From Streptomyces sp. V3I8 (GTDB lineage: Bacteria > Actinomycetota > Actinomycetes > Streptomycetales > Streptomycetaceae), in the NCBI RefSeq assembly GCF_030817535.1, contig NZ_JAUSZL010000002.1:7068001-7132000 (forward strand): 64,000 nt of DNA, given 5' to 3'. A program made the position numbers and the translations under genes. The notes below the pieces were generated by a model, which was not told the origin of the DNA, searched no databases, and was given only the letters and a program-made list of their open reading frames with translations. Below are positions 34,307 to 42,213 of the stretch, piece after piece. The first letter of the stretch is position 1; each line of letters starts with the position of its first letter.

Positions 34307-35269
34307 TCAGGCGGCGGCGAAGACGGACACGGCGGCCTTCGCCACCGCCTCCACCATCGCGATCCCCTCGTCCTTGGTGGAGTTGCCGTCGGACAGCACC
34401 GCGACGAGGTACGCGCGCCCGTCCACGACCACCCGTCCGACGCTGTTGATGTCCCACAGCCCGGTCGCGCTCCGCGGCAGCCACCCGTTCTTCAGGGCGA
34501 ACCCGGCGGGCCCGGCGGCCGACACACCCCAGTCCTGCCCCTCGGCGATGTCCCCCATCAGCCCCCGCAGGTACGCCCGCGAGTCCGCGTCCAGTTCCGA
34601 GTCGTTGTCGTTCCCGAACACCTGACGCAACAGGATGAGCTGGTCGGCCGCCGTGGTCTGTGTCAGCCCCCACAGGAGCCCGTCCCCGCCCTCCGTGGCG
34701 CCGAGCCCGAGGCGTTCGTTGGCCGCCGCCAGCCCCGGCGCCCGGCCGACGGCCTCCCACAGGGCGGTGGCGGACGCGTTGTCGCTGTCCCGGATCATCG
34801 CGGCGGCGTACGTCCTCTCCTGCGCGGTGAGCCCGCGCCCGGCGTCCTGGGCCCGCAGCAGCAGCGCGGCCAGGATGTCGGCCTTCACGATGCTCGCGGT
34901 GTCGAACGTCCCGTCCCCGAACCGTGCGCTCTGCCCGGACCCCGTGTCCAGCACCGCCACCGACAGCCGGGCCCCGGCCCCGACGGGGACGTCCCCCACC
35001 GCCTCGGCGAGCAGCGCGTCACGGTCCACCGGGGGAACGGGAACGGGGCTCGCAGCGGCCGCAGGCTCCACCGTCGCCTCCTCGGTCGCGGTCGTCGCGG
35101 GTGACGCCGAAGAGGATACGAGGGCACCGGCGCCGTGCGCCCGCGCGCTCACGTACCCCGTCCCCGAGGCCGTGGCCCCGAGGAGTACGAGGGAGACGGC
35201 CGCGGCGTGCCCGAGCGGCCTGGCGCGGAACGGGCGGCCGTCGCGCCGGCCGGCTCTGTGAGGGAACAT
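34307..35269 (-). CDS. Secreted or membrane-anchored serine hydrolase (class A beta-lactamase fold)
   Basis: The protein has 320 residues from MFPHRAGRRDGRPFRARPLG. A hydrophobic helix (about 20-38) acts as signal or anchor, and an Ala/Pro linker follows. The nucleophile motif SxxK is SIVK (about residue 126), SDN is present in RDSDNASATAL, and the KTG position reads KNG (ALKNGWLP). The fold matches class A beta-lactamases and related peptidoglycan hydrolases; lactamase activity is uncertain because the general-base Glu was not placed. It is convergent with the mycosin gene. Confidence 0.85.
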   Translation of the reverse strand: MFPHRAGRRDGRPFRARPLGHAAAVSLVLLGATASGTGYVSARAHGAGALVSSSASPATTATEEATVEPAAAASPVPVPPVDRDALLAEAVGDVPVGAGARLSVAVLDTGSGQSARFGDGTFDTASIVKADILAALLLRAQDAGRGLTAQERTYAAAMIRDSDNASATALWEAVGRAPGLAAANERLGLGATEGGDGLLWGLTQTTAADQLILLRQVFGNDNDSELDADSRAYLRGLMGDIAEGQDWGVSAAGPAGFALKNGWLPRSATGLWDINSVGRVVVDGRAYLVAVLSDGNSTKDEGIAMVEAVAKAAVSVFAAA

Positions 35270-35452
35270 GCCGCGAGCCTGGGCCGCGCCGCTGTGCGTG
35301 CGGTCAGCGGTATGTGAAAAGCGTGTCAGGGCCGGCTGAGAAACCCCTGAGTCCGGTGAACGAACGGTTTCCGGTACGGGCAAAAAGCATGCGATCGGAC
35401 CACGGCGGCCCACGGCGGGACGGGGCGGCCGGCACCGATAGGCTCGGTGCCC

Positions 35453-36232
35453 GTGGCGAACAAGAACATCCCCGACCCCGGTTTCTCCGACGACGACGGC
35501 TCCGCCGACCCCCGGCTGAGCGCGGCGCTCGCGGCCTGGGCCGAGGACCGCACCGCGCACGGACCCGTCCTGGCGGCGCTCAAGGACGCCCGGCTCCTCG
35601 TCCCGGTCGTCGCCGTGCTCGGAGAGGTCGAGGAGGACGGTCGACAGGGGCGCGAAGCTCCCGGGAAGGGCGGTGGCGGGAGACGGGGGGGCGGGCTGCG
35701 CCGCGAGAAGACGAGCGACATGGCCGTGCCCACCCTCAGGGCCGGCGGCCGCACCGCGCTGCCCGCCTTCACCTCCACCGCTTCACTGGCCCGCTGGGAC
35801 CCGGCGGCCCGCCCCGTCGCCGTACCGCTGCACCAGGCCCTGCAGGCCGCCGCCCACGAGAAGGCCGACACGGTGGTGCTCGACCTCGCGGGACCGGTCG
35901 CGTACGAGCTGACCGGTCCGGCGCTGCTGGCGCTCGCCGAGGGGCGTACGACGACGGACCCGCTGGCCGACCCGGCGGTGGTCGCCGCGGTACGCGCCGC
36001 GGTCACCGCCGAGCCCCTGGTGCTCAGCGCCCACCTGGGCCCCGGGCAGGCCGACGGCACCCTCGCCCTGGTACTGGACCCGGCCGCCGCCCCGGCGGAC
36101 ACGGCGCAGGCGGTCGCCCGGCGGCTCGCGGCCGACGAGACACTGCGGGCCCGCCTGGTGCGCGGCCTCGACCTGGCACTCCTGCCGGCCGGGGCGACGC
36201 CACCGGGCGAGCCCTTGTACGTACGCCGGTAG
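35453..36232 (+). CDS. SseB-family protein
   Basis: The protein has about 259 residues from GTG 35453 (VANKNIPDPGFSDDDG); a GTG 6 bp upstream is an alternative. It contains two SseB-like halves: LAALKDARLLVPVVAVLGEVEEDG ... MAVPTLRAGGRTALPAFTSTASLARWDP, and a second alpha/beta repeat to the end. A Gly/Arg-rich loop (GRQGREAPGKGGGGRRGGG) interrupts the first half. SseB domains occur as regulators or secreted-protein chaperone-like factors in bacteria; no activity is known here. A hairpin terminator follows the stop. Confidence 0.85.
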   Translation: MANKNIPDPGFSDDDGSADPRLSAALAAWAEDRTAHGPVLAALKDARLLVPVVAVLGEVEEDGRQGREAPGKGGGGRRGGGLRREKTSDMAVPTLRAGGRTALPAFTSTASLARWDPAARPVAVPLHQALQAAAHEKADTVVLDLAGPVAYELTGPALLALAEGRTTTDPLADPAVVAAVRAAVTAEPLVLSAHLGPGQADGTLALVLDPAAAPADTAQAVARRLAADETLRARLVRGLDLALLPAGATPPGEPLYVRR

Positions 36233-36247
36233 ATCCGCTCCCCGCGT

Positions 36248-36269
36248 CCGCTCCCCGCGCAGGGAGCGG
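36248..36269. terminator. Bidirectional terminator between convergent genes
   Basis: Perfect 8-bp stem CCGCTCCC / GGGAGCGG with a 6-nt loop, located in the 44-bp gap between the convergent sseB-like and DUF1844 genes. It has no U-tract. Confidence 0.6.
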
Positions 36270-36276
36270 GAGGGGC

Positions 36277-36633
36277 TCAGCCGAAGACCGGGCCCGTGTA
36301 CTTCTCGCCCGGGCCCTGACCCGGCTCGTCCGGGACGAGCGAGGCCTCGCGGAACGCCAGCTGCAGCGACTTCAGGCCGTCCCGCAGCGGGGCCGCGTGG
36401 AAGGAGCTGATCTCGGTGGCGCTCGCGTCGAGCAGGCCGGCCAGGGCGTGGACCAGCTTGCGCGCCTCGTCGAGGTCCTTGTACTTGTCGCCCTCCTCGG
36501 TCAGGCCGAGCTTCACGGCGGCGGCGCTCATCAGGTTCACGGCGACCGTGACCAGGACCTCGACCGCGGGGACCTCGGCGATGTCGCGGGTCATGTCGTC
36601 GAAACCGGGGGACTCAGGAGGGGTGTCACTCAT
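36277..36633 (-). CDS. DUF1844 protein
   Basis: The protein has 118 residues from MSDTPPESPGFDDMTRDIAE. The DUF1844 core is VEVLVTVAVNLMSAAAVKLGLTEEGDKYKDLDEARKLVHALAGLLDA (in overlapping pieces), entirely helical. Proteins of this family are small and cytosolic, of unknown function, and recur next to infC in actinobacteria. Here it is divergent from infC across a 414-bp leader region. Confidence 0.88.
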   Translation of the reverse strand: MSDTPPESPGFDDMTRDIAEVPAVEVLVTVAVNLMSAAAVKLGLTEEGDKYKDLDEARKLVHALAGLLDASATEISSFHAAPLRDGLKSLQLAFREASLVPDEPGQGPGEKYTGPVFG

Positions 36634-37047
36634 GCCCCACACGATAGGCCCCGGCCCGCCGGGGCCCGCCCGCGGGAGACGCCGGAGGGGGAGCGGGGAC
36701 GGTGTGCGCACATCGATTGGCACCACCCCCCGGTGAGCTGCTAACCTTGTGTAACGACCGGCCGGACGCTCATGTGCCCGGCCCGCAAGTGGAGGCTCCG
36801 ATCTCCCACCCGACCATCCTCCGGGAAGGCGGGTCACCCGGTCAGGCGGTCCCCATCGTTCCGTACGGACGATGGAGCCGCTGGATATGCGCCCCGCGGT
36901 TGACCGCGGCGGTGCTCCGGTATTCCTTGGAGCCACCGCCTGCGTCCCGTCCGGGGCATTTTTTGTGCCCTACGGCGGTTGGTCCGGTGAGAAGACGTAC
37001 GCGAGCTGCCTGCCAGGCAGCCGTGTGGTGCTATCCGAGGAGGATCC
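36634..37047 (+). promoter_or_regulatory. infC promoter and long structured leader with attenuator-like element
   Basis: This 414-bp gap carries no gene. A possible promoter is TTGGCA (36717-36722) with TAACCT (36742-36747), 19-bp spacing. Downstream come a CCGCGG-TTGA-CCGCGG hairpin (36893-36908) and an 11-bp bulged stem (GGCGGTGCTCC 36908-36918 with GGAGCCACCGCC 36929-36940). A short hairpin (36941-36958) then runs straight into six T residues (36959-36964), which looks like an intrinsic terminator. GGCGGT at 36974-36979 could pair with ACCGCC instead, opening the upstream stem. This fits attenuation of the infC-rpmI-rplT operon. Confidence 0.55.
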
Positions 37048-37755
37048 ATCAGCGCCGAGCCCCGCATCAACGACCGGATTCGTGTTCCCGAGGTACGACT
37101 TGTCGGTCCCAGCGGCGAGCAGGTCGGGATTGTCCCGCTTGCCAAGGCCCTGGAGCTTGCGCAGGAGTACGACCTCGACCTGGTCGAGGTGGCCGCTACC
37201 GCGCGTCCGCCGGTCTGCAAGCTCATGGACTACGGGAAGTTCAAGTACGAGTCGGCCATGAAGGCCCGTGAGGCGCGCAAGAACCAGGCGCACACGGTCA
37301 TCAAGGAGATGAAGCTCCGGCCGAAGATCGACCCGCACGACTATGACACCAAGAAGGGTCACGTCGTCCGGTTCCTCAAGCAGGGCGACAAGGTCAAGAT
37401 CACGATCATGTTCCGTGGTCGCGAGCAGTCCCGGCCGGAACTCGGCTACCGGCTGCTGCAGCGTCTCGCTTCGGACGTCGAGGACCTCGGGTTCGTCGAG
37501 TCCAACCCGAAGCAGGACGGCCGAAACATGATCATGGTTCTCGGCCCGCACAAGAAGAAGACCGAGGCGATGGCCGAGGCCCGCGAGGCCCAGGCCGCGC
37601 GCAAGGCCGAGGCGAAGGCCAACCCGGGCAAGTCGCAGAACCACGCGGGCGACGACCTTCCCGACGCGGAGATCGACGAGAACGAGATCGACGAGAACGA
37701 GGTCGCCGAGGCCGAGACCGCCGAGGCTCCGGCCGAGGCGTCCGCCGAGGCCTGA
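37048..37755 (+). CDS. infC: Translation initiation factor IF-3, AUC start codon
   Basis: The protein has 235 residues beginning (f)[20 protein letters not shown]. An in-frame TGA at 36988 and the absence of any ATG, GTG or TTG between it and the conserved N-terminus leave ATC 37048 as the start, 4 bp after AGGAGG. Residues 1-80 form the N-domain ([32 protein letters not shown] in part) and the C-domain follows ([25 protein letters not shown] in part). A long acidic Glu/Ala tail ends it. IF-3 rejects non-canonical starts, so the AUC start would give autoregulation as with E. coli AUU. Confidence 0.95.
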   Translation: MSAEPRINDRIRVPEVRLVGPSGEQVGIVPLAKALELAQEYDLDLVEVAATARPPVCKLMDYGKFKYESAMKAREARKNQAHTVIKEMKLRPKIDPHDYDTKKGHVVRFLKQGDKVKITIMFRGREQSRPELGYRLLQRLASDVEDLGFVESNPKQDGRNMIMVLGPHKKKTEAMAEAREAQAARKAEAKANPGKSQNHAGDDLPDAEIDENEIDENEVAEAETAEAPAEASAEA

Positions 37756-37885
37756 TCCCGGGGCGATCCGCTCCCGGGGTTTCCGGACGCGAGTCCGGGG
37801 ACGTCAACCGATAGACATGACGTTCCGTTGTGCCCGGTCTCACGACCGGGTACAGGAGCGCCACCGACGAGGAGAGAACGGCGCT

Positions 37886-38080
37886 ATGCCGAAGAACAAG
37901 TCGCACAGCGGTGCCAGCAAGCGCTTCAAGATCACCGGCTCCGGCAAGGTGCTCCGCGAGCGTGCCGGCAAGCGCCACCTGCTCGAGCACAAGTCGTCCC
38001 GTGTGACGCGCCGCCTCACCGGCAACGCCGAGATGGCCCCGGGCGACGCCAAGAAGATCAAGAAGCTTCTCGGCAAGTGA
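37886..38080 (+). CDS. rpmI: Ribosomal protein bL35
   Basis: The 64-residue basic protein [20 protein letters not shown] matches bL35 over its full length, with the [14 protein letters not shown] segment. It is a component of the large ribosomal subunit. The ATG follows GACGAGGAGAG. Two small hairpins lie upstream: a GCGA-loop stem at 37783-37798 and CCCGGTC / GACCGGG at 37833-37850. The gene order infC-rpmI-rplT is universal. Confidence 0.98.
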   Translation: MPKNKSHSGASKRFKITGSGKVLRERAGKRHLLEHKSSRVTRRLTGNAEMAPGDAKKIKKLLGK

Positions 38081-38175
38081 CGTTCCGGCGCCTCGGCGCC
38101 GTACGTCAGGACCGGGACCCCATCGATTTCGGACCGTGTGACCACCACCACGGTCCCGCTGCAAGGAGTTAACAA

Positions 38176-38559
38176 GTGGCACGCGTCAAGCGGGCAGTCA
38201 ACGCCCACAAGAAGCGCCGGGCGATCCTCGAGGCGGCCTCCGGCTACCGCGGTCAGCGCTCGCGTCTGTACCGCAAGGCCAAGGAGCAGGTCACCCACTC
38301 CCTGGTCTACAACTACAACGACCGCAAGAAGCGCAAGGGCGACTTCCGTCGCCTGTGGATCCAGCGCATCAACGCCGCGGCCCGCCAGAACGGCATGACG
38401 TACAACCGCCTCATCCAGGGTCTGAACGCCGCCAACATCGAGGTGGACCGCAAGATCCTCGCGGAGCTGGCCGTCAACGACGCCAACGCGTTCGCCGCGC
38501 TCGTCGAGGTCGCTCAGAAGGCCCTGCCGTCGGACGTCAACGCGCCCAAGGCTGCGTGA
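38176..38559 (+). CDS. rplT: Ribosomal protein bL20
   Basis: The 127-residue protein from GTG ([20 protein letters not shown]) shows the full bL20 signature [17 protein letters not shown] and the globular C-domain [23 protein letters not shown]. It has a clear ribosome site (AAGGAG). bL20 is an early assembly protein of the 50S subunit and in several bacteria represses its own operon through the infC leader, which is relevant to the structured leader at 36.9 kb. Confidence 0.98.
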   Translation: MARVKRAVNAHKKRRAILEAASGYRGQRSRLYRKAKEQVTHSLVYNYNDRKKRKGDFRRLWIQRINAAARQNGMTYNRLIQGLNAANIEVDRKILAELAVNDANAFAALVEVAQKALPSDVNAPKAA

Positions 38560-38581
38560 CACCGGCGCCGGTCTCGACCGG

Positions 38582-38753
38582 ACCCGGGGCGTTTCTTTCG
38601 GATCAGCCCGGGTCCGCGGCGCCCGGCACGGCGCCTCGCGGCGTTGTCGCACGACCCGGGTACGCCCAGTACGCGGATCATGCTCCGCCTTGCGATGCAC
38701 CGCACCGGACCCCGCGGCCTGATCCGGCCTGATCCAAAAGAAACGCCCCGGGT
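38582..38753. repeat. 172-bp segment bounded by 24-bp inverted repeats
   Basis: Arm 38582-38605 (starting ACCCGGGGCGTTTCTTTCGG) pairs with arm 38730-38753, 23 of 24 positions complementary. About 124 bp lie between them, without a gene, and hold further CCCGGGT/CCGCGG inverted motifs. No flanking target duplication is visible. It could be a MITE remnant or a long 3' stem of the rplT transcript. The rplT terminator hairpin starts at its right end. Confidence 0.65.
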
Positions 38754-38795
38754 GTGGGCTCGCTTGCCTTCGGGCTGCGGGCCCACATTTGTTTT
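38753..38795 (+). terminator. Intrinsic terminator of the infC-rpmI-rplT operon
   Basis: Stem TGTGGGC (38753-38759) / GCCCACA (38781-38787), with an inner hairpin possible in the loop, followed by TTTGTTTT. It is the most canonical rho-independent terminator in the window, 194 bp after the rplT stop. Confidence 0.8.
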
Positions 38796-38823
38796 CCCCC
38801 CGCCGTGAACCGAAGGTGAATCC

Positions 38824-39666
38824 ATGTCCAGCGGCCCCGAGCTGATCTCCTCGCGCTCGCCGCGGGTCTCCGCCGCCCGGCGGCTCGCCCGGCGGAGCTT
38901 CCGGGGCAAGGAGCGTTTGTTCCTCGCCGAGGGACCGCAGGCCGTGCGGGAGGCCGCCGCGCACCGGACCGGGGACCGGCCCGGGCTCGTCGAGCTGTTC
39001 GCCACGGTCGACGCCGCGGAGCGGTACGCCGACATCGTGGGGGAGGCCCGCGGCGCCGGCGCCCGGGTGCACCTCGCCGCCGACGACGTGATCGCGGACA
39101 TCTCCACCACCGTCACCCCGCAGGGACTCGTCGGCGTCTGCCGGTTCCTGGACACCCCGTTCGAGCGGATCGTCGAGGCGCGGCCCCGGCTGGTCGCCGT
39201 GCTGGCGCACGTGCGCGACCCCGGGAACGCGGGCACCGTCCTGCGCTGCGCCGACGCCGCCGGGGCCGACGCCGTCGTCCTCACCGACGCCTCCGTCGAC
39301 CTCTACAACCCCAAGTCCGTACGCGCCTCGGTCGGTTCGCTGTTCCACCTGCCGGTCGCGGTCGGCGTACCCGTCGAGCAGGCCGTGCAAGGGCTCAGGG
39401 ACGCCGGCGTACGCATCCTCGCGGCCGACGGGGCGGGCGAGGACGACCTGGACGACGAACTCGACAAGGGCACCATGGGCGGGCCCACCGCCTGGGTCTT
39501 CGGCAACGAGGCATGGGGGCTCCCGGAGGAGACCCGCGCGCTGGCGGACGCCGTCGTACGCGTACCGATCCACGGCAGGGCCGAGAGCCTGAACCTCGCG
39601 ACGGCGGCCGCCGTATGTCTCTACGCGTCGGCTCGCGCGCAGCGTGCCCGCCGCGCTCGTTCCTGA
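38824..39666 (+). CDS. TrmH/SpoU-family RNA 2'-O-methyltransferase
   Basis: The protein has 280 residues. The N-terminal substrate-binding domain is RLARRSFRGKERLFLAEGPQAVREA, and the SPOUT knot motifs follow: LAHVRDPGNAGTVLRCADAAGADAVVLT, GPTAWVFGNEAWGLPEETRALADA and VRVPIHGRAESLNLATAAAVCLY (each quoted in part). It transfers a methyl group from SAM to ribose in rRNA or tRNA. Homologues next to rplT-pheST are annotated as 23S rRNA methyltransferases; the target nucleotide cannot be deduced. Confidence 0.93.
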   Translation: MSSGPELISSRSPRVSAARRLARRSFRGKERLFLAEGPQAVREAAAHRTGDRPGLVELFATVDAAERYADIVGEARGAGARVHLAADDVIADISTTVTPQGLVGVCRFLDTPFERIVEARPRLVAVLAHVRDPGNAGTVLRCADAAGADAVVLTDASVDLYNPKSVRASVGSLFHLPVAVGVPVEQAVQGLRDAGVRILAADGAGEDDLDDELDKGTMGGPTAWVFGNEAWGLPEETRALADAVVRVPIHGRAESLNLATAAAVCLYASARAQRARRARS

Positions 39667-39789
39667 GGGGGTCCGTTCCGTCACTCCCAGCTAGTAGGGT
39701 GACGGGCTCGGGGATCCGCCCCCAGACTCTCGGCTGCGCTCGAGCAGGGAGGTTGCCCCCGGATGCCGGACGAGAGGTGGGGTACGGGG

Positions 39790-40926
39790 ATGAGTGTCGG
39801 CACGAGCGGTACGCAGAGCGCGCTGCGGGCACACGACGTGCGGAGCGCTCCCGCGCCCCGGCACGCCGAACTCGGCATCGACCCGGACGACCTCCCCGAC
39901 GGACTCGTGATCGCCGACGAACGCGGCCGGGTGATCTGCTTCAACGCCGCGGCCGTCCGGATCACCGCCACCCCCGCCGCCGAGGCCCTCGGCCACCCCC
40001 TCGACCGGGCCCTGCCGCTGGAGGACCTCGAAGGCCGCCGCTGGTGGCAGCTGACCGACCCGTACGGCGGTCTCGCGATTCGCAACGGACAGCCCGAGCG
40101 CAATCTGCTGCTGCCCGGCGGCCGTGAGGTCCTGGTCCGCGCGCGGTATCTGCGGGTGCGGCCCACCGGCCCGGTCCGCCGGGTCGTCGTCTCGCTCCGC
40201 GACACCGAGGCCCGCCGCCGCACCGAGCGCAACCACGCCGAGCTGATCGCCATCGTCGCCCATGAGCTGCGCTCGCCGCTCACCTCCGTCAAGGGCTTCA
40301 CGGCCACGCTGCTCGCCAAGTGGGAGCGGTTCACCGACGACCAGAAGAAACTCATGCTGGAGACGGTCGACGCCGACGCCGACCGCGTCACGCGGCTGAT
40401 CGCCGAGCTCCTCGACATCTCCCGCATCGACTCCGGACGCCTGGAGGTACGCCGCCAGCCGGTCGACATAGGCGCCGCCGTCGGCCGCCACATCCAGGCG
40501 TACGTCGCCGCCGGCCAGGCCGCCGACCGGTTCCTGCTGCGCATCGGCCAGCCGCTGCCCGACCTGTGGGCCGACCCCGACAAGGTCGACCAGGTGCTCA
40601 GCAACCTGCTGGAAAATGCGGTGCGGCACGGCGAGGGAACCGTCACCATCGACGTAGGGCCCGCGCCGTCACCCCGCGAGGGGGAGGACGCCTGCACGTC
40701 GGTCACCGTGAGCGACGAGGGCCCCGGCATCCCGGAGGAGTCCATGAACCGCGTCTTCACCCGCTTCTGGCGGGGCAGCAAGCGCGGCGGCACCGGCCTC
40801 GGGCTGTACATCGTCAAAGGCATCGTCGAGGCCCACGGCGGCACCATCACCGTCGGCCGCGCCCCCGAGGGCGGCGCGCGGTTCCGGTTTACGCTGCCCG
40901 TGGGCACCCCGGCGTATCTGCTGTGA
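39790..40926 (+). CDS. Orphan cytosolic PAS-domain sensor histidine kinase
   Basis: The protein has 378 residues from ATG 39790, preceded by GGTACGGGG; an ATG at 39763 would add 9 residues without a ribosome site. No membrane helix. A PAS domain (about 30-130: GLVIADERGRVICFNAAAVRITATP) is followed by the H-box IVAHELRSPLTSVKGF, an N-box LLENAVRHGEG, then SDEGPGIPEE and GGTGLGLYIVKGIVEAHGG. It should autophosphorylate on the H-box His in response to an internal signal. No response regulator gene is adjacent, so the partner is unknown. Confidence 0.93.
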   Translation: MSVGTSGTQSALRAHDVRSAPAPRHAELGIDPDDLPDGLVIADERGRVICFNAAAVRITATPAAEALGHPLDRALPLEDLEGRRWWQLTDPYGGLAIRNGQPERNLLLPGGREVLVRARYLRVRPTGPVRRVVVSLRDTEARRRTERNHAELIAIVAHELRSPLTSVKGFTATLLAKWERFTDDQKKLMLETVDADADRVTRLIAELLDISRIDSGRLEVRRQPVDIGAAVGRHIQAYVAAGQAADRFLLRIGQPLPDLWADPDKVDQVLSNLLENAVRHGEGTVTIDVGPAPSPREGEDACTSVTVSDEGPGIPEESMNRVFTRFWRGSKRGGTGLGLYIVKGIVEAHGGTITVGRAPEGGARFRFTLPVGTPAYLL

Positions 40927-40971
40927 CGCCGTAGCGGCCCCCACGGGCGCATCCGCACACCCCACCTTCGT

Positions 40972-40977
40972 TAGACT
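40972..40977 (+). promoter_or_regulatory. Likely -10 element of pheST
   Basis: TAGACT matches the Streptomyces housekeeping -10 consensus TAGRRT. No good -35 lies at 17-18 bp. It would give an untranslated leader of about 110 nt with a weak AGGGA/TCCCT hairpin near 41007-41023. Confidence 0.4.
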
Positions 40978-41094
40978 CGGTCTTTGGCACCTTTGCGTCC
41001 CCTTGCAGGGACAGGGCGTCCCTTTTCTACGGACCGGGCGTCCCGCGAGTCGCCACGGGGACCGCTCGCCAACCAATCGGAAGCACGGGAAGAG

Positions 41095-42213
41095 ATGTCG
41101 GCACCGAACAAGTCGTACGACCCTGTTGAGGTCGAGGCACTGAAACCGGAAGAGATCGAGCGCCTGCGGGACGAGGCGCTCGCCGCCTTCGCCGCCGCCG
41201 GTGACCTCGACACGCTCCAGGAGGCCAAGGTCGCCCACACCGGCGGCGCCTCGCCGCTGGCCCTCGCCAACCGCGAGATCGGCGCGCTGCCCCCGCAGGC
41301 CAAGGCCGCCGCCGGCAAGCTCGTCGGCCAGGCCCGCGGCGCCGTGAACAAGGCACTCGCCGGCCGCCAGGCCGAGCTCGAGGCCGAGCGGGACGCCCGC
41401 GTGCTGGTCGAGGAGGCCGTGGACGTCACGCTGCCCTACGACCGCGTACCGGCCGGCGCCCGGCACCCGCTGACCACCATGATGGAGCGGGTCGCGGACG
41501 TCTTCGTGTCCATGGGGTACGAGATCGCCGAGGGCCCCGAGGTCGAGGCGGAGTGGTTCAACTTCGACGCCCTGAACTTCGGCCCGGACCACCCGGCCCG
41601 GCAGATGCAGGACACCTTCTTCGTCCAGGGCGCGGCCGAGGGCGAGTCCGGTGTCGTGCTGCGCACCCACACCTCGCCCGTGCAGGCCCGCGCCATGCTG
41701 GACCGCGAGCCGCCCGTCTACATCGTGTGCCCCGGCCGCGTGTACCGCACGGACGAGCTGGACGCCACGCACACCCCGGTCTTCCACCAGATCGAGCTGC
41801 TGGCCATCGACGAGGGCCTGACCATGGCCGACCTGAAGGGCACCCTGGACCACATGGTCCGCTCGCTCTTCGGCGCCGGCATGAAGACCCGGCTGCGGCC
41901 GAACTTCTTCCCGTTCACCGAGCCGTCCGCCGAGATGGACATGCTCTGCTACGTCTGCCGGGGCGAGTCCGTCGGCAACCCCGACCGCCCCTGCCGCACC
42001 TGCTCCAGCGAGGGCTGGATCGAGCTCGGCGGCTGCGGCATGGTCAACCCGCGGGTGCTCACCGCCTGCGGTGTGGACCCCCAGAAGTACAGCGGATTCG
42101 CCTTCGGGTTCGGCATCGAGCGGATGCTGATGTTCCGCCACAACGTCGAAGACATGCGAGACATGGTCGAGGGTGACGTCCGGTTCACCCGGCCGTTCGG
42201 GATGGAGATCTGA
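41095..42213 (+). CDS. pheS: Phenylalanyl-tRNA synthetase alpha subunit
   Basis: The protein has 372 residues from ATG 41095; the in-frame extension to 40984 lacks conservation. The N-terminal coiled coil (about 10-105) is followed by the class II catalytic core: [76 protein letters not shown] and [12 protein letters not shown] (motif 3), quoted in part. It also has the four-Cys insertion CYVCRGES ... CRTCSSEGW. With PheT it charges tRNA-Phe as a tetramer. The stop overlaps the pheT start by one base. Confidence 0.97.
   Translation: MSAPNKSYDPVEVEALKPEEIERLRDEALAAFAAAGDLDTLQEAKVAHTGGASPLALANREIGALPPQAKAAAGKLVGQARGAVNKALAGRQAELEAERDARVLVEEAVDVTLPYDRVPAGARHPLTTMMERVADVFVSMGYEIAEGPEVEAEWFNFDALNFGPDHPARQMQDTFFVQGAAEGESGVVLRTHTSPVQARAMLDREPPVYIVCPGRVYRTDELDATHTPVFHQIELLAIDEGLTMADLKGTLDHMVRSLFGAGMKTRLRPNFFPFTEPSAEMDMLCYVCRGESVGNPDRPCRTCSSEGWIELGGCGMVNPRVLTACGVDPQKYSGFAFGFGIERMLMFRHNVEDMRDMVEGDVRFTRPFGMEI

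Noticed and set aside
40978..41094. Possible T-box or leader-peptide attenuator before pheST
   Set aside because: The leader is only about 110 nt, has no ATG-started peptide and no T-box landmarks. The single hairpin has a 5-bp stem.
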